Source of the DNA: an uncultured Burkholderiaceae bacterium
GTDB taxonomy: Bacteria > Pseudomonadota > Gammaproteobacteria > Burkholderiales > Burkholderiaceae
DNA: 6,292 nucleotides
Assembly: GCA_937871985.1 (NCBI GenBank)
Contig: CALMPB010000353.1
Coordinates: forward strand, 1 to 6,292
Reading direction: 5' to 3'
In this document: in pieces, positions 1 to 6,252 of the stretch
Layout of the letters: each line of letters starts with the position of its first letter
Position numbering within the stretch: the first letter of the stretch is position 1
The notes under the pieces: generated by a model
What the model saw: only the letters and a program-made list of their open reading frames with translations
Told to the model about the DNA's origin: nothing
The model's database searches: none
Translations under genes and position numbers: made by a program

Positions 1-3000
1 GACCTTGATTGCTCCGACGCTCTGGTTTTGCGCCAAGACGCCGATACCGTTTTCACCGCTTGCAACGATCGATCCTTGAACATTGACCGTGACGTCCCCG
101 CCAAAGCCAGCCATACTTTGCCCCAGGGAAACATTGCCGCCTGAGGTGAACAGACCTCCAGCGCCCGCGATGGATTGAGCCACTACGCCATAGGCGCCGG
201 CGCCCGCCACACTGATCAGCCCATTGGTGGACACGGTGACCGCGCCTGCCGTCCCATACAAGTAGTTCGCCACTTCAAACAATGCCGTATCGACAAGCTT
301 AGGAATCTGGCCATACAGGTATGACGTGACGACACCGCCGCCACCGCCAATCGACTGCGCCAGAATGCCGTGGGCGCCTGTTCCCGACGTCTTGATCACG
401 GTATCCGCCGGAAGAGAAATGGAAACAGCCCCAGCGATGCCCTCGCCAACCTCCTGGGTGTTTTCTGAGTTAATTGCTCCCATCAGCGAGTAACCCAGCG
501 CAACGCCCTGGCTGACGCCGATCAGACCGCCCCCGCCGCTGATGCTCTGCGCCAAAATGCCGAAAGCTCCGTTCCCTGAAGTCGCAATTTTCAGCGCCGC
601 GCCCTGGTCGTAGGTGACTTGCACGGTGTCGCTGGGGACGGGCGACGGTCCTGCTATCGTCGCGCCAAGTTGTACTGCAATTTTTCGGTTGGAACCATCG
701 GGCACGGTGAGCGCGGATGAACCGAAATTCGCAACACCGCCACCGCCGCCGATCGACTGGAGCACCGCGCCGTGGGCGCCATCGCCATAGGTCTGGATAC
801 TCGTGCCGTTGCCGCCTTGCCCGATGTGCAGCGTCACTGTACCGCCAGCGCCGTCGCCGAGGCGTGTGGAGGACAAGCCCCCTTTCCATACGTAATTCAG
901 CCCCAGGGTTGCCGAGCCATTGGGATCGGCGGATCCGTCAATCGCCAGGCCCCCGCCGCCTCCGATGCTCTGGGCCAGGATGCCATAGGCATGAAGGCCG
1001 CTGTTCGGCGTCGATGACACCGGCCCGTTGGCGCTTTGCTGGCCCGTCGAAATCGTCGCACCGCTCAGAGTGACCTGTACATCGTTGCCATGTCCCAGCG
1101 TTGGCAGCTCGTAGTCTTGGCCAATCATCACGCTCCCGAGGGTAAGGGTGCTCTTGACCGATAGCTGGGAGGCATTGTCGAGCGCGCCGCCCGTCTCCGC
1201 TCCAACGGTCACGACGCGAGCGCGTCCGCCGCCTCCGCCCAGGCTCTGGGCGATCACGCCAGTGGAATGATCGCCTAGCGTCGTGATCTTCCCTCCGGTG
1301 CTGTTGACCTTGACCGCGCCCGCGCTGCCGGTGCTCAAAGTCGTGCTTCCCATGTTTATCGTGCTGGTTATATTGACCGGGACGGTGACCGTTACCCCGT
1401 CAGCCACCAGGTCTTGGGCCGTGGAGGTACCAGGCATGCCCGGCGGCCCCCCCGTCGAGGCGTCGGCACCGGCCGATCCCGCAGACCCGCCCCCGCCGCC
1501 AATAGACTGGGCAACGATGCCGGCCGCGTCAATGCCAGAGGTGAAGATGCCTCCGTTGTGCGTCACGGTAACCGTATTGGCATGCCCGCCGAAGCCGCCC
1601 TGGGCTGCCATATTGATCGTCCGATTGAGGTTCATGCCCACCGCGATCTTGTTGCCGTCCTGGTCGATCTCGCTCCCGACCGGAATATTGGCCACCGCCT
1701 TCGCCCAGGTATCCAGCCCGGTCACATTGATGGCCGACCCGGAACCCACGCCGCCGCCACCGCCAATCGACTGGGCGAGCAGCCCTTCGGCGCCGTGGCC
1801 GTGGGTGGTAATTACGCCATTGGCGTTGACCGTGGCGTTGGCCGAGCCGCCGTCACCACCATTGCCGCCGCTGCCTCCCACGCCGATGTTGAAGTCGGCG
1901 CTCTGGTTGGTCGACCAGCTATTGACGGCGGCATTGCCGATGCCGCCGTTGCCGCCGCCCCCCCCGATGGACTGGACAAGCGCACCTATGGCCCCGTCGC
2001 CCGACGTCGTAACGGCAGAGGTCGATTGGCTGTTGGTGTCGCCCAGCGTGAAAGTGGTGGTTCCCCCATTGCCGCCGGATCCGCCCGAGCCGCCGACGCT
2101 GTGGGACACGTTGATTGCGTTGGTCGAGGGCGTTATTTTGGTGCTGAGGAACGGTATCGGTATGCCATAGCCTATCGTGGCGGCCATGGCCGAGCTGTCG
2201 CCCCCATTGCCGCCTCCGCCACCGATCGAGTGGAGGACGACGCCGATGCTGCCATCACCCACGGTCGTGACCGTAGAGCCGTCGCTGATGGTGGCGGTCG
2301 CTTGGCCGCCGCTACCTCCCGAGCCTCCCGAGCCGCCGGTCGCGAAAGCCCCGGAAAAGGTGATTTTCGCGCCGGGATCTTCCGAACCGTTAGGAATCGC
2401 GATAGCGTACGACGCCGCCGAGCCGGCACCGCCATTGCCTCCGCCGCCACCGACCGACTGGGCGACGATGCCGTGGGAATCGACGGCCGGCAGATTGACC
2501 GCCATGACCTCGCCGTTCCTCGTGATCTGGAGGTTCTGGCCGCTCTTTCCCGTCGAGATGCTGGAGTCCTGGACGGTGACGGCCGCCGTGCCTCCGCTGC
2601 CGCCGGTTTTTGCCGTGCCGCCAACCGCCACGGCGATATCCAGGAGCGGCCCCGCGGACGTAGAGTATGCCCCACCACCCGCGCCACCGCCGCCGCCGAC
2701 CGACTGAGCGAGCAAGCCTGTTGATGCCGTTCCCCCGGCGCTCAGCGTCAGGCCGCTGGTGGAAATGCGTGCGGATCCGCCGGCGCCGGCGATGCCGCCA
2801 TTGCCGCCTACCGTGCTGGCGCCGATGGCTCCGGCGCCGGTGGCGACGCCCCCCATGCCGCCGCCACCGCCAATCGACTGCGCAACCGCGCCTTGCGACA
2901 GCTGATTGCTGGTGTTGATGGTTCCCGCAAGACTGGAAAGATAGACACTGCCGCCATTGCCGCCAGCCCCGCCGGTACCGCCGTCGATATTGATCATGCC

Positions 3001-4254
3001 GCCAGCATCGCCGCCCATGCCGCCGCCGCCGCCCAGCGACTGGGCCACAATGCCCTGGGAATTCGCGTTGTAGGTCGTGATGGAACCGGTATTCGTGATG
3101 GTGATCGAGCCGCCATCCGGGGTGTTGCCACCCGCGCCGCCCTTGGCGTCGAACAAGCCCGATGCGCTGCCTCCGATACCGCCTGCACCGGACACGGACT
3201 GCGCCAGGACGCCAGGAGCGTAAAGGCCGCTGGTCTTGATGTCGCCTGCATTGGCTATGGATACTTCGCCGGCGGCTCCGCCATTGCCGGCCGCCCCCGC
3301 ATGGCTGCCCCCGGTGTCCTGGGAATTGCCGCCGGCTCCGCCGCTGCCGGTTATGGATTGGGCGAAGATACCGATGGCGCCCGTGCCGGACGTGCTGATG
3401 GATCCCAGATTGTTCACGGTGACGTTTTGCGTGACGCCGCCATTTCCGCCCGTTCCTCCGCTGCCGGTACTGATCGGGCCCGCGGCGGATGTGCCATCGC
3501 CGCCATTGCCGCTGACGCCGCGGGCGACTATGCCGATGGCGTTGGTGCCGGAGGTCTTGATCGCCATGTCGTTGCCCATGGTCACATTGACCACGCCGGA
3601 GTTGCCGCCATGGCGACCATTGGACAGATCACCAAAGTCGATAATGATGTAATTGGTGCCGTTGGTGCCCGTGTTTCCCGCCACCGAGGTCGCCTGCACG
3701 CCAAATGCATTGGTGCCAGCCGTCGATATCAAGCCTGAACCTTGCGAGAAATCGACGGTCACGTTCCCTCCGTACCCGCCATAGCCGCCAAAGTAGCCAG
3801 CACCATCGCCTTCGGACGCTGCGAACCCGCCTTGGGCGCCGGCAGATGTCGCCAGGACGCCGATTGCGTTGTCGCCCGTGACGTTGACGCCGACCTTTCC
3901 GATTCCGGTCACGCTGACGTCGCCGCCCGCTCCGCCATTGCCTCCGCCTGACCCGGAATCACCGACACCGGGCGCCCCATCGGCGCCGTCGCCGCCGGCG
4001 CTGCTGGCCAGCACGCCAGGGGCATTGCTGGTGGTGATGTTCACGCCAGTCGAACTCCCCGTGAGCCCCACCGTTACACCCGATGATGTTTGCCCGCTCT
4101 GGCCGCTGTACGGAGGAGAACCGGCATTGCCTTTTTCACTGCCCCCCGCTGTGGTGGAGCGGCTCCCATCGGCGTAGTTGTAAACGGTGTCTCCCGCATG
4201 AACGGGAGCCGAGACAGCAAGCGAAAACAGCAAAGGGGGCAACGTGCGCTTCAT
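1..4254 (-). CDS. Giant glycine-rich autotransporter-type surface protein, N-terminal 1418 residues (3' end outside window)
   Basis: The frame runs from an ATG at 4254-4252 to the window edge without a stop, giving 1418 residues of an incomplete protein. Residues 1-20 are a Sec signal peptide. Residues 21-78 are a Ser/Thr/Gly-rich, non-repeated lead-in. From residue 80 onward there are about 21 repeats, each a predicted beta-strand stretch followed by a core such as TSGTGAHGILAQSIGGGGG. Gly is about 30%, Trp is rare (three) and Cys is absent, as expected for a passenger that crosses the periplasm unfolded and folds outside as a beta-helix. Proteins with these repeats are commonly annotated as autotransporter outer-membrane beta-barrel proteins in Bordetella, Burkholderia and related bacteria. 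The C-terminal barrel is not visible, so the type Va assignment is inferred. The start is supported by the signal peptide and a GGAGG 7 bases upstream. It is transcribed divergently from an AraC-type regulator. A role in adhesion, biofilm or host contact is plausible, but the sequence does not show it. Alternatives are a two-partner-secreted or other repetitive surface protein. Confidence 0.9.
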   Translation of the reverse strand, partial: MKRTLPPLLFSLAVSAPVHAGDTVYNYADGSRSTTAGGSEKGNAGSPPYSGQSGQTSSGVTVGLTGSSTGVNITTSNAPGVLASSAGGDGADGAPGVGDSGSGGGNGGAGGDVSVTGIGKVGVNVTGDNAIGVLATSAGAQGGFAASEGDGAGYFGGYGGYGGNVTVDFSQGSGLISTAGTNAFGVQATSVAGNTGTNGTNYIIIDFGDLSNGRHGGNSGVVNVTMGNDMAIKTSGTNAIGIVARGVSGNGGDGTSAAGPISTGSGGTGGNGGVTQNVTVNNLGSISTSGTGAIGIFAQSITGSGGAGGNSQDTGGSHAGAAGNGGAAGEVSIANAGDIKTSGLYAPGVLAQSVSGAGGIGGSASGLFDAKGGAGGNTPDGGSITITNTGSITTYNANSQGIVAQSLGGGGGMGGDAGGMINIDGGTGGAGGNGGSVYLSSLAGTINTSNQLSQGAVAQSIGGGGGMGGVATGAGAIGASTVGGNGGIAGAGGSARISTSGLTLSAGGTASTGLLAQSVGGGGGAGGGAYSTSAGPLLDIAVAVGGTAKTGGSGGTAAVTVQDSSISTGKSGQNLQITRNGEVMAVNLPAVDSHGIVAQSVGGGGGNGGAGSAASYAIAIPNGSEDPGAKITFSGAFATGGSGGSGGSGGQATATISDGSTVTTVGDGSIGVVLHSIGGGGGNGGDSSAMAATIGYGIPIPFLSTKITPSTNAINVSHSVGGSGGSGGNGGTTTFTLGDTNSQSTSAVTTSGDGAIGALVQSIGGGGGNGGIGNAAVNSWSTNQSADFNIGVGGSGGNGGDGGSANATVNANGVITTHGHGAEGLLAQSIGGGGGVGSGSAINVTGLDTWAKAVANIPVGSEIDQDGNKIAVGMNLNRTINMAAQGGFGGHANTVTVTHNGGIFTSGIDAAGIVAQSIGGGGGSAGSAGADASTGGPPGMPGTSTAQDLVADGVTVTVPVNITSTINMGSTTLSTGSAGAVKVNSTGGKITTLGDHSTGVIAQSLGGGGGRARVVTVGAETGGALDNASQLSVKSTLTLGSVMIGQDYELPTLGHGNDVQVTLSGATISTGQQSANGPVSSTPNSGLHAYGILAQSIGGGGGLAIDGSADPNGSATLGLNYVWKGGLSSTRLGDGAGGTVTLHIGQGGNGTSIQTYGDGAHGAVLQSIGGGGGVANFGSSALTVPDGSNRKIAVQLGATIAGPSPVPSDTVQVTYDQGAALKIATSGNGAFGILAQSISGGGGLIGVSQGVALGYSLMGAINSENTQEVGEGIAGAVSISLPADTVIKTSGTGAHGILAQSIGGGGGVVTSYLYGQIPKLVDTALFEVANYLYGTAGAVTVSTNGLISVAGAGAYGVVAQSIAGAGGLFTSGGNVSLGQSMAGFGGDVTVNVQGSIVASGENGIGVLAQNQSVGAIKV
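337..2880 (-). repeat. Three exact 21-bp direct repeats inside the passenger gene
   Basis: An identical 21-bp block, coding for QSIGGGG, occurs at 337-357, 1753-1773 and 2860-2880, in the same frame and orientation. Related but imperfect versions lie at the other cores. Recombination between the exact copies would delete 1416, 1107 or 2523 bp. All three are multiples of three, so a shortened passenger in frame would result. Confidence 0.75.
1958..1965 (-). repeat. Eight-base homopolymer tract (G8 on the coding strand)
   Basis: A run of eight C on the plus strand is eight G on the coding strand, within the SIGGGGG core at residues 762-768. The Gly codons elsewhere are mostly GGC, so the run comes from two consecutive GGG codons plus GGC. 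Seven-C (1447-1453) and six-C (4142-4147) runs occur elsewhere in the same gene. Homopolymer G/C tracts can change length by slippage and shift the frame. That is known for Bordetella bvgS and the fim promoters, and is only a possibility here. In this sequence the tract is in the open-frame state. Confidence 0.6.
4195..4254 (-). other. Sec signal peptide of the autotransporter
   Basis: Residues 1-20 show a positive n-region (MKR), a hydrophobic core (LPPLLFSLAVSAPV) and a cleavage site after VHA, before GDTVYN, fitting the small-x-small rule for signal peptidase I. There is no lipobox cysteine and no long N-terminal extension of the kind found on some large autotransporters. It directs the protein through SecYEG to the periplasm. 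Its position immediately after a good ribosome binding site fixes the start codon. Confidence 0.88.
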
Positions 4255-4261
4255 TTCCAAA

Positions 4262-4266
4262 CCTCC
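4262..4266 (-). promoter_or_regulatory. Ribosome binding site of the autotransporter gene
   Basis: On the minus strand the sequence reads GGAGGTTTGGAAATG. A perfect GGAGG core sits 7 bases before the ATG. It supports the start at 4254, which is otherwise judged by the signal peptide. Confidence 0.8.
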
Positions 4267-4411
4267 AGCAGGCTTGCAGCGAATGCCGCAAGGGCGTGCG
4301 CCGCAGTGAATACAGGTCGCGCGCCGCCCCGGGTTCCGCGGTCGTGCGCAGCGCGTAATAGTCGTTTCCACTCGCCGCCCCGTCTATCGGATCCACGCCG
4401 CCGGTTATCGG

Positions 4412-4425
4412 AAAAGCGCGCTTTT
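4412..4425. promoter_or_regulatory. Perfect 14-bp palindrome, candidate operator
   Basis: AAAAGCGCGCTTTT is its own reverse complement and lies 58 bases before the regulator start and 158 bases before the autotransporter start. A perfect dyad of this size in a divergent promoter region suggests a binding site for a dimeric regulator or nucleoid protein. AraC-family proteins usually bind direct repeats, so the neighbouring regulator may not be the one that recognises it. It has no loop, so it is unlikely to act as a terminator. Confidence 0.4.
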
Positions 4426-4482
4426 TATCTCGATGCGATGAATGCCCGGTAATATGCGGAGACTCTGGCTACGTGAAATCAG

Positions 4483-5481
4483 ATGACCGCTGCCCTGTTT
4501 GCCCAAGTGCCGTTCGAGCAGTATCGGATCGTGAATACCGCCGACCTCGACGAGGCGCGGCAGCAGATCGGCCAGGTGCTCAATTCGTACCGCTTGCATG
4601 TCATTCGCGGGCGCATCGTCCACAGCCGGCTGGAGCTCGTTCCGTGCGGACGCCTGTCGCTGCTCAAGCTCAGGCATGGATATGGGGCGGACATCAGCAT
4701 CGATCCCGACTGCGACGGCCTCGACGGCTACTACCTGCTGGTGCTGCCCACCCAGGGACACGCGGAGTTTCATTTCGATGGGCATCGCATCGAGGTATCG
4801 CCTGACAAGGCGTTTCTCCTCAGCCCCGACAGGCCGTTTCATTTCACGGCCAGCCACGACTACGAACAGGTTCTGCTGCGCCTGGACAGAACGGCCATCG
4901 CCGATGCATGGTGCCGCCTGACAATGCAGGAGCAGGCACCCGATATCTGCTTCGACGCGGTCATTCCCTTGCATACTCCGGGCTGGCAAGCGCTGATGCC
5001 CATGCTGCAATGGGTGGTGCGGTGCTCTGGCCTGGACCAGGGCGCGAACGTCTCGCAGGCGGCCCTGCTGGCCCAGACCGAGATGCTGGTCGCCACCACG
5101 CTATTGCTGCACCAGCCGCATAGCATGGCTGCGCACCTGTGGCCAGCGCCGCCGCCTTCCGCGCCCCAGGCCATCCGCCGCGCGCAAGGCTACATGCTCG
5201 AGCACCTGGGCGAACACCTGCCGGTGGCCATGGTCGCCAGCCATTGCGGCATGTCGGTCAGACGCTTGCAGGCATTGTTCCAGGACGAGTGCGGGCAATC
5301 GCCGTTGCAATGGTTACGCATGCAGCGCCTCCAGGCGGTCCGGCAGGCCTTGGCGCAGGACGGAAATGCGGTCAAGGTCAGCGACATCGCAGCGCGCTTC
5401 GGCTTCGCCCATCTGGGCGATTTTTCGCGAGCCTACCGCCAGGCTTTCGGCGAAACCCCGCGGCAAACGCGCCGCGCGTGA
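4483..5481 (+). CDS. AraC/XylS-family transcriptional regulator with AraC_binding_2-type sensor domain
   Basis: This complete 332-residue protein has the usual length and layout of an AraC-family activator. Residues about 10-190 resemble the AraC_binding_2-type effector domain, opening with FEQYRIVNTADLDEARQQIG and including a cupin-like stretch (HAEFHFDGHRIEVSPDKAFLLSP, 93-115). A Pro/Ala-rich linker follows at about 211-229. Residues 232-332 form the DNA-binding domain: first helix-turn-helix near 248-267 (VAMVASHCGMSVRRLQALFQ), second near 299-320, with the family signature IAARFGFAHLGDFSRAYRQ at 302-320 ending in FGETP. An in-frame stop at 4474-4476 rules out a longer N-terminus, so ATG 4483 is the earliest possible start although its Shine-Dalgarno is poor. 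Regulators of this domain pairing often respond to small, frequently aromatic, molecules; the ligand here cannot be read from sequence. The divergent position makes the autotransporter gene, and its own gene, the first candidate targets. Confidence 0.92.
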   Translation: MTAALFAQVPFEQYRIVNTADLDEARQQIGQVLNSYRLHVIRGRIVHSRLELVPCGRLSLLKLRHGYGADISIDPDCDGLDGYYLLVLPTQGHAEFHFDGHRIEVSPDKAFLLSPDRPFHFTASHDYEQVLLRLDRTAIADAWCRLTMQEQAPDICFDAVIPLHTPGWQALMPMLQWVVRCSGLDQGANVSQAALLAQTEMLVATTLLLHQPHSMAAHLWPAPPPSAPQAIRRAQGYMLEHLGEHLPVAMVASHCGMSVRRLQALFQDECGQSPLQWLRMQRLQAVRQALAQDGNAVKVSDIAARFGFAHLGDFSRAYRQAFGETPRQTRRA

Positions 5482-5503
5482 ATTGCACGGGCACAGGCCG
5501 AAT

Positions 5504-5523
5504 GGCGATCTGGTCCGATTGCC
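5504..5523 (+). terminator. Possible hairpin 3' of the regulator gene
   Basis: GGCGATC (5504-5510) can pair with GATTGCC (5517-5523) in RNA, a 7-bp stem with one G-U pair and a 6-base loop (UGGUCC), starting 22 bases after the regulator stop. No U tract follows, so it is not a classical intrinsic terminator. It could protect the 3' end of the message or pause polymerase. Confidence 0.25.
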
Positions 5524-5549
5524 GAGCGACGGTCTGTTGCGCGCCGAAT

Positions 5550-5555
5550 TAGAAT
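5550..5555 (+). promoter_or_regulatory. -10-like element upstream of the HAD hydrolase
   Basis: TAGAAT matches the sigma-70 -10 consensus at five of six positions and sits in the only AT-rich patch of the gap. No good -35 is found 16-18 bases upstream. If used, transcription would begin near 5562 and the hydrolase would have its own leader of about 64 bases, independent of the regulator gene. Confidence 0.3.
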
Positions 5556-5562
5556 CTGATCA

Positions 5563-5600
5563 CGCTGCAGCCGATTCCCATCCTCGAGCAGGCTGCGGCG
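5563..5600 (+). other. Leader or intergenic hairpin before the HAD hydrolase
   Basis: CGCTGCAGCC (5563-5572) can pair with GGCTGCGGCG (5591-5600): ten base pairs with one G-U, enclosing an 18-base loop. It ends 15 bases before the ribosome binding site. The bases that follow (CGTTTCTG) are not a convincing U tract. It could be a weak terminator for readthrough from the regulator gene, a structured 5' leader for the hydrolase, or chance in GC-rich DNA. Confidence 0.3.
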
Positions 5601-5615
5601 CGTTTCTGACACAGC

Positions 5616-5621
5616 AGGAGG
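5616..5621 (+). promoter_or_regulatory. Ribosome binding site of the HAD hydrolase
   Basis: A full AGGAGG lies four bases before ATG 5626. The spacing is slightly short, but the match is perfect and it decides this start, which also places the catalytic Asp at residue 9 as is usual for the family. Confidence 0.8.
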
Positions 5622-5625
5622 CTCA

Positions 5626-6252
5626 ATGGCGATCAAGGCCGTGGCGTTTGACGTATTCGGGACATTGGTCCGCATCGAGCGGCCGACCCGCCCATTCCGG
5701 AAGCTGGTCCGGCTGCTGAGCCAGGCAGGCCGCCCGCGGCAAAGCGACGACGGCGCGCGGGCGATGAGCAGCCCCCTCGACCTCAGGCAGGCGGCCCATT
5801 TGTTCGGGGGCATGGTCAGCGAGGACGAGCTGCGCGCGCTGGAAGCGGACCTGCGCGATGAAATCCGGTCTATTACGCTCTTCGAGGACGCCACCGCCAC
5901 CTTGACCGCCTTGAAGGCCAAGAACATCAAGGTTGCGCTCTGCTCCAACCTGGCCGCGCCCTATGGACCGCCCGTGCTGACGCTGCTGCCCGTGCAGCCG
6001 GAGTTCTGCGCGTGGTCGTATGAAGCCGGAGCGGTGAAACCGCAGCCGGCGATCTACCAATACTTGTGCGATGGCCTCGCCTGCCAGCCCCATGAGGTCC
6101 TTATGGTTGGCGACACGCCGGACGCCGACATGACCGGTCCGCGGGAGTTCGGCATGCATGGCTATCACCTCGACCGGCGCGCGGCGCAGGCGCAAGGCCA
6201 TGCGTCGCTGCAATCACTGGGCGAGGTCCTGCGCCTTGTCGATCAGCTTTGA
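5626..6252 (+). CDS. HAD-superfamily (subfamily IA-like) hydrolase
   Basis: This complete 208-residue cytoplasmic enzyme has all four HAD motifs. Motif I is FDVFGTL at 8-14 with nucleophile D9. Motif II is VALCSN at 103-108 with S107. Motif III is the Lys of AVKPQ (K138). Motif IV is VGDTPDAD at 161-168 with D163 and D168 for Mg2+ binding. The region between motifs I and II (about 16-95) is the size of a C1-type helical cap. In phosphatases of this superfamily the residue two after the nucleophile is normally Asp; here it is Phe (F11), as in DVFGT/DAYGT proteins such as haloacid dehalogenases. The substrate is therefore uncertain and need not be a phosphate ester. The gene lies 144 bp after the regulator on the same strand with its own strong ribosome binding site. 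Nothing in the sequence links its job to the autotransporter. Confidence 0.9.
   Translation: MAIKAVAFDVFGTLVRIERPTRPFRKLVRLLSQAGRPRQSDDGARAMSSPLDLRQAAHLFGGMVSEDELRALEADLRDEIRSITLFEDATATLTALKAKNIKVALCSNLAAPYGPPVLTLLPVQPEFCAWSYEAGAVKPQPAIYQYLCDGLACQPHEVLMVGDTPDADMTGPREFGMHGYHLDRRAAQAQGHASLQSLGEVLRLVDQL

Larger units (their letters stand above)
1..4017 (-). repeat. Coding tandem repeat array with GI(L/V)AQSIGGGGG core
   Basis: About 21 diverged copies are visible. Measured at the Gly that opens the G-I/V-L/V-A-Q-S core, they lie at residues 80, 132, 185, 241, 295, 348, 401, 455, 513, 595, 671, 757, 824, 912, 999, 1091, 1162, 1232, 1296, 1356 and 1405. The first eight spacings are 52-58 residues (about 160 bp). 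From residue 513 they lengthen to 60-92, and the last is 49. The most N-terminal copies have degenerate cores (GVLASSAGG, GVLATSAGA, GIVARGVSG), while most copies from residue 401 onward carry AQS(I/L/V)GGGGG. Three copies replace the Ala-Gln pair (GVVLHS at 671, GALVQS at 757, GAVLQS at 1162). Each core is preceded by a beta-prone segment such as VTV...GSISTSG. The likely structure is successive coils of a beta-helix with Gly-rich loops. Confidence 0.88.
4255..4482. promoter_or_regulatory. Divergent intergenic control region between autotransporter and AraC-type regulator
   Basis: These 228 bases separate two divergent start codons and must hold the start signals of both genes unless one is transcribed from further away. 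No promoter matches consensus well. Toward the autotransporter, TTACCG, 17 bases, then GATAAA (minus strand, about 4450 to 4422) is a weak candidate that would give a leader of roughly 160 bases. Toward the regulator, TAATAT at 4450-4455 resembles a -10 box but lacks a -35 partner. An 8-base near-repeat (CCGGTTAT at 4401, CCGGTAAT at 4446) lies 45 bp apart in direct orientation, as AraC-family half-sites can. The regulator has no clear Shine-Dalgarno near its ATG; the nearest GGAG is 21 bases away. Confidence 0.55.

Noticed and set aside
470..889. Minus-strand 139-codon Arg-rich frame, and a similar one at 2172-2687
   Set aside because: They lie in a different frame from the autotransporter, on the same strand, and have the Arg-rich composition typical of a shifted frame in GC-rich DNA.
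1283..2170. Plus-strand 295-codon proline-rich open frame and its relatives at 1414-2724, 2177-2707, 2893-3738, 3236-3652 and 3869-4177
   Set aside because: These are reverse-strand shadows of the Gly-rich repeats: GGC/GGT codons read backwards give Pro and Ala. None has a convincing ribosome binding site or domain, and the minus-strand frame is continuous beneath all of them.
1..4017. RTX calcium-binding nonapeptide repeats in the Gly-rich protein
   Set aside because: The Gly clusters do not follow the GGxGxDxux nonapeptide pattern, and the N-terminal Sec signal peptide argues against type I secretion.
1..4017. CRISPR array or non-coding satellite as an explanation of the repeated DNA
   Set aside because: The repeats are diverged, keep a reading frame, vary at synonymous positions and have variable spacing in multiples of three, which indicates protein repeats.
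4136..4396. Minus-strand 86-codon frame with GTG start overlapping the autotransporter start
   Set aside because: The first 35 or so codons look moderately coding-like, so a leader peptide was considered. There is no Shine-Dalgarno before the GTG, the rest becomes Cys/Arg/His-rich noise, and it overlaps the well-supported signal peptide in another frame.
4405..5010. Minus-strand 201-codon frame antisense to the regulator
   Set aside because: The plus-strand frame encodes a clear AraC-family protein with both helix-turn-helix motifs; the antisense frame shows no recognisable domain.
5623..6213. Minus-strand 196-codon frame antisense to the HAD hydrolase, and a further one at 5433-5948
   Set aside because: The plus strand holds all four HAD motifs with a perfect ribosome binding site; these are antisense shadows.
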